A DNA stretch of 24,858 nt, from contig UQHQ01000029.1 of the NCBI GenBank assembly GCA_900540945.1, forward strand, positions 1 through 24,858, written 5' to 3'. The notes below the pieces were generated by a model, which had not been told where the DNA came from, ran no database searches, and was given only the letters and a program-made list of their open reading frames with translations. The position numbers and the translations under genes were made by a program. This document shows positions 15,388-22,200 of this stretch, one piece after another (position 1 is the first letter of the stretch; every line of letters starts with the position of its first letter). Source of the stretch: an uncultured Collinsella sp. (GTDB lineage: Bacteria; Actinomycetota; Coriobacteriia; Coriobacteriales; Coriobacteriaceae).

Positions 15388-15506
15388 AAGTGAGTAGACT
15401 TTTTGCGATATCGCGAGCACGTGGCTTTTGTGCAAGGGCTCTACCTGCGGTTTTATTATTTGCTATGCGGGTTGTGCTTGGCTATTGCAAAAAAGTCTAC
15501 TCACTT
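15388..15506. repeat. Short inverted-repeat element, copy 3 (119 bp)
   Basis: The ends are AAGTGAGTAGACTTTTT and its complement, extended to CTAAGTG on both sides and with GC following after a one-base indel. The inner stem is CGAGCAC (15414-15420) with GTGCTTG (15474-15480), including one G-U pair. TACCTGCG lies at 15432-15439. TA flanks both ends (15387-15388, 15506-15507). This is the most diverged interior, yet length, stems and loop motif are kept. No nuclease gene adjoins it; it lies between trmB and the helicase. Confidence 0.88.
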
Positions 15507-15573
15507 AGGTGTGAGGGCCGTTCGCTGACGCCTATTTGCGCTTGTTTGCCGACGCCGCGACCATCAGAAGCCC

Positions 15574-16413
15574 CTAGGACTCTTGCGGCAGGCGCTTCTT
15601 ACCCTTGCGGGCGCGGTTTTTAAAGTTCTCGACGGCCTCTTCCATGCCGAGAGGCACGTAGGTGAGCTCATCGAGGTTTTCGGGCAGGTAGCAGGCAAGG
15701 CTTTGCTCCTGCGCGCGGCCCGCCGCGAGCTGTTCATCGCTGGGCTGCGCGCCGGGTGTGGCGCAAATGCCATAGACGACGGCGCCCATCTCGCGCGTGC
15801 GGCATTCATATTCGGTCTCGGGGTGCTCGGGATGGTCGCGGCGGACGTCGTCGCTTACCCAAAGTGTGTCGTAGCCTGCCGCGGCAAACTGCCCCAGGGC
15901 GTAGTCGCGCAATGGCTTGCTGTCGGTTCGCAGCGTGACGGTGGTGCCGGCTGCAAAGAGCGGGCGGTAGAGCATCAGATGGTCGACATGGACGAGTCGT
16001 TTTTTGGCGTACTTGGCCTTGGGCTGCGGCGTGGGAAAGTTAATGGTGATGGCATCGAGCTCGCCTGCGGCAAATAGCTGCGGCAGCGATGCGGCGCCTC
16101 GGGGCAGAACGAGTGCGTTGGTCAGTTCCTGCTCGCAGATTTTCTGTGCGGCATAGGCGATGCAGATGGGCTCCTGGTCCATGCCGATAAAGAGGGTGTT
16201 TGGCTCGTGGCCCGCGCGCTCTACGAGGTACGTTCCCTTGCCACAGCCAAGATCCAGGTGAAGGTGTTCGAAGGGCTTGCTGCCAACTGGCGCACAGGCC
16301 GCGCGCCAATCTCCGGCATAGGCCTCGGGGTTCGTCTCAATCGCATCGGCGTAGCGCTCCAGGCGCTCCTCGAGCACAAAGTTCTTAGGCGTGCGAACGT
16401 GGACGGCTCCCAT
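15574..16413 (-). CDS. trmB: TrmB-like tRNA (guanine-N7)-methyltransferase
   Basis: 279 aa, with AAGGAG before the ATG. TrmB makes m7G46 in the tRNA variable loop from S-adenosylmethionine. Visible are the SAM motif LDLGCGKG (53-60), INFPTPQPKAKYAKKRL (124-140), TDSKPLRDY (163-171) and TEYE (200-203). Two oddities stand out. The family's NFPDPWPK motif has T128 instead of the conserved aspartate and Q instead of W. There is also a basic C-terminal extension of about 50 residues ending KNRARKGKKRL. It may be a lineage-specific active variant or have altered specificity. Confidence 0.85.
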   Translation of the reverse strand: MGAVHVRTPKNFVLEERLERYADAIETNPEAYAGDWRAACAPVGSKPFEHLHLDLGCGKGTYLVERAGHEPNTLFIGMDQEPICIAYAAQKICEQELTNALVLPRGAASLPQLFAAGELDAITINFPTPQPKAKYAKKRLVHVDHLMLYRPLFAAGTTVTLRTDSKPLRDYALGQFAAAGYDTLWVSDDVRRDHPEHPETEYECRTREMGAVVYGICATPGAQPSDEQLAAGRAQEQSLACYLPENLDELTYVPLGMEEAVENFKNRARKGKKRLPQES

Positions 16414-16435
16414 GAGGCTCCTTGGTCATAAGTGT

Positions 16436-16457
16436 GGAACGCATAGCTGCGCGTTCC
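16436..16457. promoter_or_regulatory. Hairpin in the trmB leader
   Basis: GGAACGC (16436-16442) and GCGTTCC (16451-16457) form a perfect 7-bp stem, 22 bp before the trmB start. There is no T tract. It may be a leader structure or operator. Confidence 0.35.
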
Positions 16458-16469
16458 GTCAATGGGTTG

Positions 16470-16493
16470 AAAAAGGGTGGGCATAGCTTGCCC
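16470..16493 (-). terminator. Possible weak terminator after the Trm9-like gene
   Basis: Leftward, GGGC (16493-16490), a seven-base loop and GCCC (16482-16479) are followed by ACCC and TTTTT (16474-16470). The stem is only 4 bp, so termination may be partial and trmB could be read through. Confidence 0.35.
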
Positions 16494-16531
16494 GAAAGAT
16501 GCGATGCGGCTCGGCAGCGAGTCGCCGATAC

Positions 16532-17404
16532 CTACAGGCGCTTAAGGATCACGTAGCGGTTGAGCTCGCCGCTGCGACCGTCGGCATGGAAGCGCTCAAG
16601 CTCGCGCACGGGGACCTCGCCGCTCTTGTAGAACGTACGGACGCCGCGCACCAGGTCGGTGATCTGCTGATCGTCAAAGTGATGGCAATAGCGGTAGGCG
16701 TGGCGGTCGTTTTGCCAGCCAATGAGGTGGTCACCGGCTTCAAACTGCGCGGAATCGTAACCCTCAAACGGTGGGGTGAGCTCGGCGCGGGCCTCGGCGC
16801 GAACAGCCTTGCGCGCCATGCGCTCGTCGTTCATAAACTCCCAAAAGCTGATGGCGATGATGCCGCCTGGGCGCGTCTGGCGCACCAGGACGTCGAGCAC
16901 GCGTACGCGGTACTCGCAGGACGGCACGTGGTGCATGAATCCAAAGCAGACCGAGATGTCGGCGAGCGGGGCGTCGAAAAGCACGTCGGGTGTCTCGGCG
17001 GGGTTGAGCTTCATGAGGGCGTCGAGCACATCGAGTTCCTGGAAGCGCAGGTTGGGAATGCGCAGGGCGTGGCCATGTGCATCGATAGCCAAATCTTGAC
17101 ACGAGTCGACACCATAGAACTCAAACGGGCAACTGGCATCTGCCGAGGGGTTTGCGCCGTTGACGCCCTTGGCGGCGAGTGCGCCGCCGGCGGCAAAGTT
17201 TTCGAATCGCATATTGCCGCAGGCAAGATCGAAGACGCGGACGGGATGCTCGATCGTGGCGACGTCGAGCTGTTCGAGTGCAATGTCCATGGTGCGCACC
17301 CAGCCGGGCCACGGGGCCTGGCGCGTATCGGAAAAGGAGGCGGAGTGCTCGCGATAGAACGTATTGTTGAGCTGGATGAGCGATGAGGCGAAATCGCGGT
17401 TCAC
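16532..17404 (-). CDS. Trm9/ALKBH8-like SAM-dependent methyltransferase
   Basis: 290 aa from GTG 17404, chosen because GGAGGGAG lies upstream; the frame stays open to 17539 without family similarity. The start NNTFYREHSASFSDTRQAPW resembles the Trm9/ALKBH8 signature (Y-x-x-x-A-x-x-F-S-x-T-R-x-x-P-W-P). SAM motif I is FDLACGN (58-64). FMHHVPSCEYRVRVL matches the Trm9 VVHHWSTxxRR region, followed by RPGGIIAISFWEF. Trm9 methylates carboxymethyl-uridine at the tRNA wobble base, using cm5U made by Elongator/Elp3. An Elp3 gene lies 2 kb away, which supports this reading. No Trm112 partner is visible. Confidence 0.72.
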   Translation of the reverse strand: MNRDFASSLIQLNNTFYREHSASFSDTRQAPWPGWVRTMDIALEQLDVATIEHPVRVFDLACGNMRFENFAAGGALAAKGVNGANPSADASCPFEFYGVDSCQDLAIDAHGHALRIPNLRFQELDVLDALMKLNPAETPDVLFDAPLADISVCFGFMHHVPSCEYRVRVLDVLVRQTRPGGIIAISFWEFMNDERMARKAVRAEARAELTPPFEGYDSAQFEAGDHLIGWQNDRHAYRYCHHFDDQQITDLVRGVRTFYKSGEVPVRELERFHADGRSGELNRYVILKRL

Positions 17405-17524
17405 GGCGCGGGACTCCCTCCGTTGGCGGTGCGGAATAAACAGTACGACCATACTACCGTTAACGCCGCAACGGGGACAACCGGGCCGTGGGTCATTGCT
17501 TTGTTTGGACACATTTCCGCAGCT

Positions 17525-17553
17525 CATATGTGCCCGCAACCGCCGGTTGTCAA
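17525..17553 (-). promoter_or_regulatory. Candidate promoter for the Trm9-like gene
   Basis: Leftward, a perfect TTGACA (17553-17548), a 17-bp spacer and CATATG (17530-17525). It would give a leader of about 115 bases. I see no convincing promoter for the divergent regulator gene in the same 267-bp gap. Confidence 0.4.
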
Positions 17554-17671
17554 AAATCTCACTAGAATAGGTGGCATGCTTTTGGCGGTGGCGGATAGAT
17601 TTTTAACTGTGCAAGGCGCCTTAAGAACAAAAACGGTCCGGCGGCACGGCTGGCATCACATAGGAGGAACC

Positions 17672-18394
17672 ATGAATGTAGAAACTGCGCAGCGGCTCGC
17701 CGACCTTCGCCGCAGCAAGGGTTTTAGCCAAGAAGGGCTGGCGCGAAAGCTGGGGCTGTCGCGCCAGGCGGTCAGTAAATGGGAGCGCGCGGAGAGCTCG
17801 CCCGATACCGAGAACCTGATCTCGCTCGCCAAACTCTATGGCGTGAGCTTGGACGAGTTGCTCAATCCGAGCGACGAGATTGAGGACGATATCGAGTTTG
17901 AGAACGAGGACCGCGCCCGTCAGCGCGAGGCCGAGGCGGCAGAGCGTGCTCGCACCCATGAGGCGGCGGCGCGCGCTACCGAGGCGGCAACACAGGCGAG
18001 TGATGCTGCGGCCAAGGCGGCGCAAGCGGCAAGCTGGAGTGCACAGGCCGCCAATGCCGCTACGGCGCAGGCGACGAGTGGCACCGCGGTTGGCTCGACT
18101 CCGGCGAAGGGGCCGTTCCAGTCGTTCCCGTATTGGGCCGTGTGCTGGCTGCTGTTCTTTTTGCTGATGTTCCTGTTTGGTGCCGGCCCCTTTGCCGCAC
18201 TGATCTTCTTTACGATTCCCATCTATCACTGGGTGGCACGTGCGCTCGATGGCGATTGGGCGCGCGGGGATATTCAGGTTGGTCCGGCGTCGGTGGCGAT
18301 CAAGGCCCAGGGGAAGGATGCTTCTGCGGAACCTGATGCTGACGTGGCTACCACGACCACCGCTGAGCCATGTGCCAAAGAGGGTGACGAATGA
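17672..18394 (+). CDS. Membrane-anchored Xre-family regulator
   Basis: 240 aa from ATG 17672, with AGGAGG just before it. Residues 5-60 form an HTH_3 domain (LADLRRSKGFSQEGLARKLGLSRQAVSKWERAES, split here into its helices by eye). A charged, then alanine-rich helical linker (about 75-140) leads to two hydrophobic segments (about 154-170 and 173-188), so the DNA-binding domain is probably tethered to the inner membrane face. The stop overlaps the next start (ATGA), so it is translated together with the DUF4097 protein. The pair looks like an envelope-sensing regulator and its surface partner; the signal is unknown. Confidence 0.85.
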   Translation: MNVETAQRLADLRRSKGFSQEGLARKLGLSRQAVSKWERAESSPDTENLISLAKLYGVSLDELLNPSDEIEDDIEFENEDRARQREAEAAERARTHEAAARATEAATQASDAAAKAAQAASWSAQAANAATAQATSGTAVGSTPAKGPFQSFPYWAVCWLLFFLLMFLFGAGPFAALIFFTIPIYHWVARALDGDWARGDIQVGPASVAIKAQGKDASAEPDADVATTTTAEPCAKEGDE

Positions 18395-19290
18395 TGAAGC
18401 TTTCGCATGAATCCAAGGTACGCCTGGGTGTTGGCATCGGAGCGTTTGTGCTCATTGTTGGGCTTGTCTTTGGCGTTTCGCGGACATTGATTCATTTTGA
18501 TGGCCCGTGGGATCTCGACGATGTTGTATCCGGCCTGTCTGGTATGGACGATGTGGTGGACGAGGGCGATCTTTTGGATGACGGTAACTATTCCGCTCAG
18601 CCTCAGCAGCTTTCGAGCGAAACCTTTGATGCCGATGCGTTCACATCGCTTGACTTGGACGTGACGTCGGGCACGGTCGAGGTCAAACACGTCTCCGGCG
18701 GGCCAGTGCGCGTAATTGAAAGCGGTCGCGTGGCAACGGGGACCGTTGCCTTCGATGCGGCAACCCAGAACCTGGCCGAAATCGAGGGCTCTACGCTCAA
18801 GATTCGCCAGTTCGATTGCGATGACGAGCGCGCCATTGACCGCACGGTTACCGTCGAACTGCCGCGCGAAGTTGCCGATAACATGGTGGGCATTACAGCG
18901 AATGTAGAATCGGGCGACCTGACGGTCGCGGGCATTGCGTGTCATGACCTCAACCTGACTTTGGACTCTGGAGACGTTGAGTTTACGGGCACCGTGACCG
19001 ATACCCTGAATGCCGAGGTCGGTTCGGGCGATGTGACGTTCGAGCTCTACCAGGCCCCCGCGAAGTCGATGGACGTGAGTGTGGGCTCGGGCGATGTGGA
19101 GATGACGGTTCCGAACTCGACGGGCTTTAAGGCGAGCCTCACCTTGGGCAGTGGCGACTTCGAGAGCGATTTCCTTCCGCTCGGCTACGACGGCGAGACC
19201 ATTTTGAATCTTGAATTCGATAACGGCGATAAGTCTGCTACGTATCGTTTTGAGGTCGGTTCGGGCGACATGTCGTTTGATCCGGAGTGA
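18391..19290 (+). CDS. Single-pass membrane DUF4097-like beta-helix protein
   Basis: 299 aa. The start overlaps the regulator stop by four bases; ATG 18394 is an equivalent alternative. One membrane segment (about 12-30) precedes an acidic linker (40-70). Then comes a repetitive domain in which SGD recurs at 174, 193, 212, 233, 254 and 291, with NGD at 278, at spacings near 19-21. This is typical of DUF4097 putative adhesin beta-helix rungs, which usually lie outside the membrane. In Firmicutes DUF4097 proteins are commonly paired with PadR and DUF1700 genes; here the partner is a membrane Xre protein. Confidence 0.8.
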   Translation: MMKLSHESKVRLGVGIGAFVLIVGLVFGVSRTLIHFDGPWDLDDVVSGLSGMDDVVDEGDLLDDGNYSAQPQQLSSETFDADAFTSLDLDVTSGTVEVKHVSGGPVRVIESGRVATGTVAFDAATQNLAEIEGSTLKIRQFDCDDERAIDRTVTVELPREVADNMVGITANVESGDLTVAGIACHDLNLTLDSGDVEFTGTVTDTLNAEVGSGDVTFELYQAPAKSMDVSVGSGDVEMTVPNSTGFKASLTLGSGDFESDFLPLGYDGETILNLEFDNGDKSATYRFEVGSGDMSFDPE

Positions 19291-19337
19291 CATGCGGTTT
19301 TCGGAGATCGGTACATATAGGCATGCTCTTTGATGGA

Positions 19338-19376
19338 GGCGCCGGAGCCGTGGTCGGCTTCGGCGCCTTTGCCTTT
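19338..19376 (+). terminator. Rho-independent terminator after the DUF4097 gene
   Basis: GGCGCCG (19338-19344) pairs with CGGCGCC (19361-19367), with an inner AGCC/GGCT stem, followed by TTTGCCTTT. The outer stem is identical to that of the terminator at 10653-10687. Confidence 0.7.
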
Positions 19377-19381
19377 ACAAT
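19376..19381 (+). promoter_or_regulatory. -10 box suggesting a leaderless elp3 transcript
   Basis: TACAAT lies six bases before the elp3 ATG, putting the expected transcript start on the A of the start codon. No usable ribosome binding site is present, and the terminator ends just upstream. No good -35 is seen. Confidence 0.35.
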
Positions 19382-19387
19382 GGGGAC

Positions 19388-21295
19388 ATGGAACAGATTA
19401 TCTTGAACATACTCGAGGCTCTGCGTCACGGCGAGACCGTGGACGACAAGGCGCTCGTCAAACTGATACATGCCGAGGCGCGCCGTGAGGGTGCCGACAA
19501 ACGCGATTTGGCCAAGCGCCGTCTGCTGCCGTTCTACCAGCGGGTTAAACGTGAGGAGCCGGCTCGGTGGGCTGCGTGGAATGTCGATTCCGATCTGGAA
19601 CGCCAACTGCTGCAGGTGCTACGCATGAAGCCTCGTCGCACGGCTTCGGGCGTGGCGACCATTACCGTCATCACCAAGCCCTGGCCGTGCTCGGGCGATT
19701 GCCTGTTTTGCCCCAACGACCTGCGCATGCCTAAAAGCTATCTGCACGCCGAGCCGGCATGCGCCCGTGCGGAGCAAAACTGCTTCGACCCGTATCTGCA
19801 GGTGAGCGCTCGCCTGACCGCGCTTTCGCAGATGGGGCATGCAACCGACAAGATCGAGCTTATCGTTCTTGGCGGTACCTGGAGCGACTATCCGCAAGGG
19901 TACCAGGCATGGTTTATGTCGGAGCTCTTCCGTGCACTCAATGATGATGCGGTGGCGGGCGTGGCGGCAAATCCCATGTTGGCGCGTCCGGGCATCAGTC
20001 GTGCCGAGGCGGGGCGCCTGCTCGACGATGCGCCCGCCGATGCCCTGCCGCCGGTGGTGGCGGGGCGTCGCGAGCGCTACCGGGCTGCCGGCATTGCGAC
20101 AGACGAGGCCGAGCTCGCGAGCGGTGTTGCAGGAGAGCAGGAGCGCGTGGATGTTGCTGTGGGCGGCTACAACCGTGCGGTGCGTCGTCTGTACGGCCCT
20201 GGCACGCCGTGGGGCGAGGTTGCCGAGTGGCAGGCGGCAACGATGGAGGAACTTGAGCATCAGCAGCGCATCAACGAGACGGCGAAGCATCGCGTGGTGG
20301 GGCTCGTTATCGAGACACGCCCCGATGCCGTAACGCCGCAGGCCCTCACACTTATCCGTCGCTTGGGCTGCACTAAGATTCAGATGGGTATTCAGAGTCT
20401 TGACCAGCATCTACTCGATATCAACGAGCGCCGCATTTCGGTGGCGCAGATCGAGCGGGCGTTTTCGCTCGCGCGCCTGTTTGGCTTTAAGATCCACGCG
20501 CACTTTATGCTCAACTTGCTGGGCGCCACGCCTGATGGGGACAAGCGCGACTACGAGCGCTTTATGACCGAGGGCGCCTTTATGCCCGACGAGGTCAAGG
20601 TCTACCCGTGCGCGCTCATCGAGGGCTCGCGTCTGGTGGGCTGTTACGAGCGTGGCGAGTGGCGCCCCTATACCGAGGACGAGCTGCTCGATGTGTTGGC
20701 CGACGACATCGTGGTGACGCCGGCGTTCTGCCGCATCAGCCGCATGATCCGCGACTTTAGCTCCGATGACATCATGGTGGGCAACAAGAAACCCAACCTG
20801 CGCCAGCTCGTTGAGAACCGCCTGGCTGCTCGGGGTGACGGTGCGACGGTGCGTGAGATTCGCTATCGCGAGATCAGCACGGCGGGCGCCGACCTGGACG
20901 AGTTGACCCTTGACGAGGAAGTGGCGTACGAGACGCCGGTGACGCACGAGCGCTTTTTGCAGTGGGTGACACCGCAGGGCAAAATCGCGGGCTTTTTGCG
21001 CCTGTCGCTGCCCGACCGCGCGTTTGTTGCCGCGCATGCGGACGAGTTGCCGACGGTGTCGGACGAGGCGATGATTCGCGAGGTTCACGTGTATGGCATG
21101 GCGGCGCGCGTGGGCGATCAAGGCCAGGCGGCGCAGCATCACGGGTTGGGGCGTTTGCTCGTAGAGCGTGCGTGCGAGATTGCCCGGGATGCGGGTTATG
21201 CGCGTATCAACGTGATTAGCGCGATTGGCACACGTGAGTACTATCGTCATCTTGGATTTTATGACCATGGCCTTTATCTGCAAAAGGAGCTCTAG
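19388..21295 (+). CDS. elp3: Elp3-family radical SAM/acetyltransferase, tRNA wobble uridine modification
   Basis: 635 aa. The N-terminal helical tRNA-binding part leads to the radical SAM cluster CSGDCLFC (C101, C105, C108), then MPKSYL and NCFDPYLQV as in Elp3 proteins. VGLVIETRPD and KIQMGIQSLDQHLL are also family motifs. The C-terminal GNAT domain has the acetyl-CoA loop QHHGLG (583-588) and ends GTREYYRHLGFYDHGLYLQKEL, as in Elp3 generally. The enzyme adds a carboxymethyl group to U34 using acetyl-CoA. The protein is longer than archaeal or other bacterial forms because of an insertion at about 185-285. It has no Elongator partners here, as is normal in bacteria. Confidence 0.92.
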   Translation: MEQIILNILEALRHGETVDDKALVKLIHAEARREGADKRDLAKRRLLPFYQRVKREEPARWAAWNVDSDLERQLLQVLRMKPRRTASGVATITVITKPWPCSGDCLFCPNDLRMPKSYLHAEPACARAEQNCFDPYLQVSARLTALSQMGHATDKIELIVLGGTWSDYPQGYQAWFMSELFRALNDDAVAGVAANPMLARPGISRAEAGRLLDDAPADALPPVVAGRRERYRAAGIATDEAELASGVAGEQERVDVAVGGYNRAVRRLYGPGTPWGEVAEWQAATMEELEHQQRINETAKHRVVGLVIETRPDAVTPQALTLIRRLGCTKIQMGIQSLDQHLLDINERRISVAQIERAFSLARLFGFKIHAHFMLNLLGATPDGDKRDYERFMTEGAFMPDEVKVYPCALIEGSRLVGCYERGEWRPYTEDELLDVLADDIVVTPAFCRISRMIRDFSSDDIMVGNKKPNLRQLVENRLAARGDGATVREIRYREISTAGADLDELTLDEEVAYETPVTHERFLQWVTPQGKIAGFLRLSLPDRAFVAAHADELPTVSDEAMIREVHVYGMAARVGDQGQAAQHHGLGRLLVERACEIARDAGYARINVISAIGTREYYRHLGFYDHGLYLQKEL

Positions 21296-22174
21296 ATGAA
21301 CAAGCCGAGTGTTTCTGCCGGCGTCGTTGCCGGCGTTGCTCTGGGGGCCGCGGCGCTTGGCGCGGCCGCTGTCGCTGTCCGTGCTGCCTGTCTGCAGGTT
21401 GCGCGAACCCGCAATGGGTTGGCGCGTGTGAAACGCGTGCACGATGAGGGCGGCGACGAAGTCCGTGTATTGGTGCAAGGCGGCGTTTACCAAAGCGCAA
21501 GCTACGTTGGCGAGCGTTGGGCGGAGCCCGTCTTTGCGTACTATCGTGCGTTTGACGACGTGTTTGAGGCTGAGGACGCAATGCGTGATGCTTACGGGCA
21601 TGGTATCGACCGTATGCTCATGCTGGGCGGCGGCGGGTTTGCCTATCCCAAGTTTGCACTGATGTCGCACGAGAGCTTGCGCATGGACGTCGTTGAGTAC
21701 GATGCCGAGATTACGCGCCTGGCGCGCCGTTGGTTCTACCTGGACGAGCTGGAGCGCACGGTGGGCGATCGCCTGCGAGTGATTACCGCTGAGGCTCGCT
21801 CGTATCTGGGCGTGACGAGCGTGGGTCATCGTCGCTACGACGTGGTCGTGAGCGATTGCTTTGGCGGTGCCGAGCCCGTACGCGAGCTGGCGACGGTTGA
21901 GGCATTGCGTTTGGTGCGAGGCAGCCTGAACCCCGGGGGCATCTATGTTGCCAATATCGTGAGTGCGAACAGGGGGAGCGACGTGACGTTCCTGCGCGAT
22001 TGCGTTGCCGCGGCACTCGAGGTATTCGCCCACGCCTGGGTGGTCCCATGCGGCGATGCGGAGTTCGGCGGCGAGGAGAACTACCTGCTCATCGCCAGCG
22101 ACGGCGACTATGTCTTTGCCGAAGCTGTGCCCTTCGACACCGACTTCCTCGGCACCGTCCTTCACGACAAGTAA
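21296..22174 (+). CDS. Spermidine-synthase-like methyltransferase-fold protein
   Basis: 292 aa. The ATG directly follows the Elp3 stop (TAGATG), with AAAGGAG inside elp3, so the pair is translationally coupled. A hydrophobic N-terminus (about 8-30) could be a signal or membrane anchor. The Rossmann fold shows LMLGGGGFAYPK (108-119), VVEYDAEI (132-139) and YDVVVSDCFGGAEP (181-194), like spermidine synthases. The polyamine-site aspartate motif is not clearly conserved, and many such anchored proteins are annotated only as fused or spermidine-synthase-like. Whether it makes polyamines is uncertain. Confidence 0.78.
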   Translation: MNKPSVSAGVVAGVALGAAALGAAAVAVRAACLQVARTRNGLARVKRVHDEGGDEVRVLVQGGVYQSASYVGERWAEPVFAYYRAFDDVFEAEDAMRDAYGHGIDRMLMLGGGGFAYPKFALMSHESLRMDVVEYDAEITRLARRWFYLDELERTVGDRLRVITAEARSYLGVTSVGHRRYDVVVSDCFGGAEPVRELATVEALRLVRGSLNPGGIYVANIVSANRGSDVTFLRDCVAAALEVFAHAWVVPCGDAEFGGEENYLLIASDGDYVFAEAVPFDTDFLGTVLHDK

Positions 22175-22200
22175 GTCTCCCCGTCCCAAAAAGACTGGTC

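Noticed and set aside
3267..15506. CRISPR array
   Set aside because: Copies are dispersed, palindromic and 119 bp long, with no regular spacers and no cas genes.
17405..17539. N-terminal extension of the Trm9-like protein containing CPRCG
   Set aside because: The family start and an upstream GGAGGGAG favour GTG 17404; the extension overlaps the predicted leader.
17423..17671. N-terminal extension of the Xre regulator
   Set aside because: The HTH domain begins at the ATG at 17672, which has AGGAGG directly upstream; the extension has no family similarity.
20411..22189. 592-codon minus-strand open frame
   Set aside because: Antisense shadow of elp3 and the spermidine-synthase-like gene, with low-complexity His/Arg composition and no domain.
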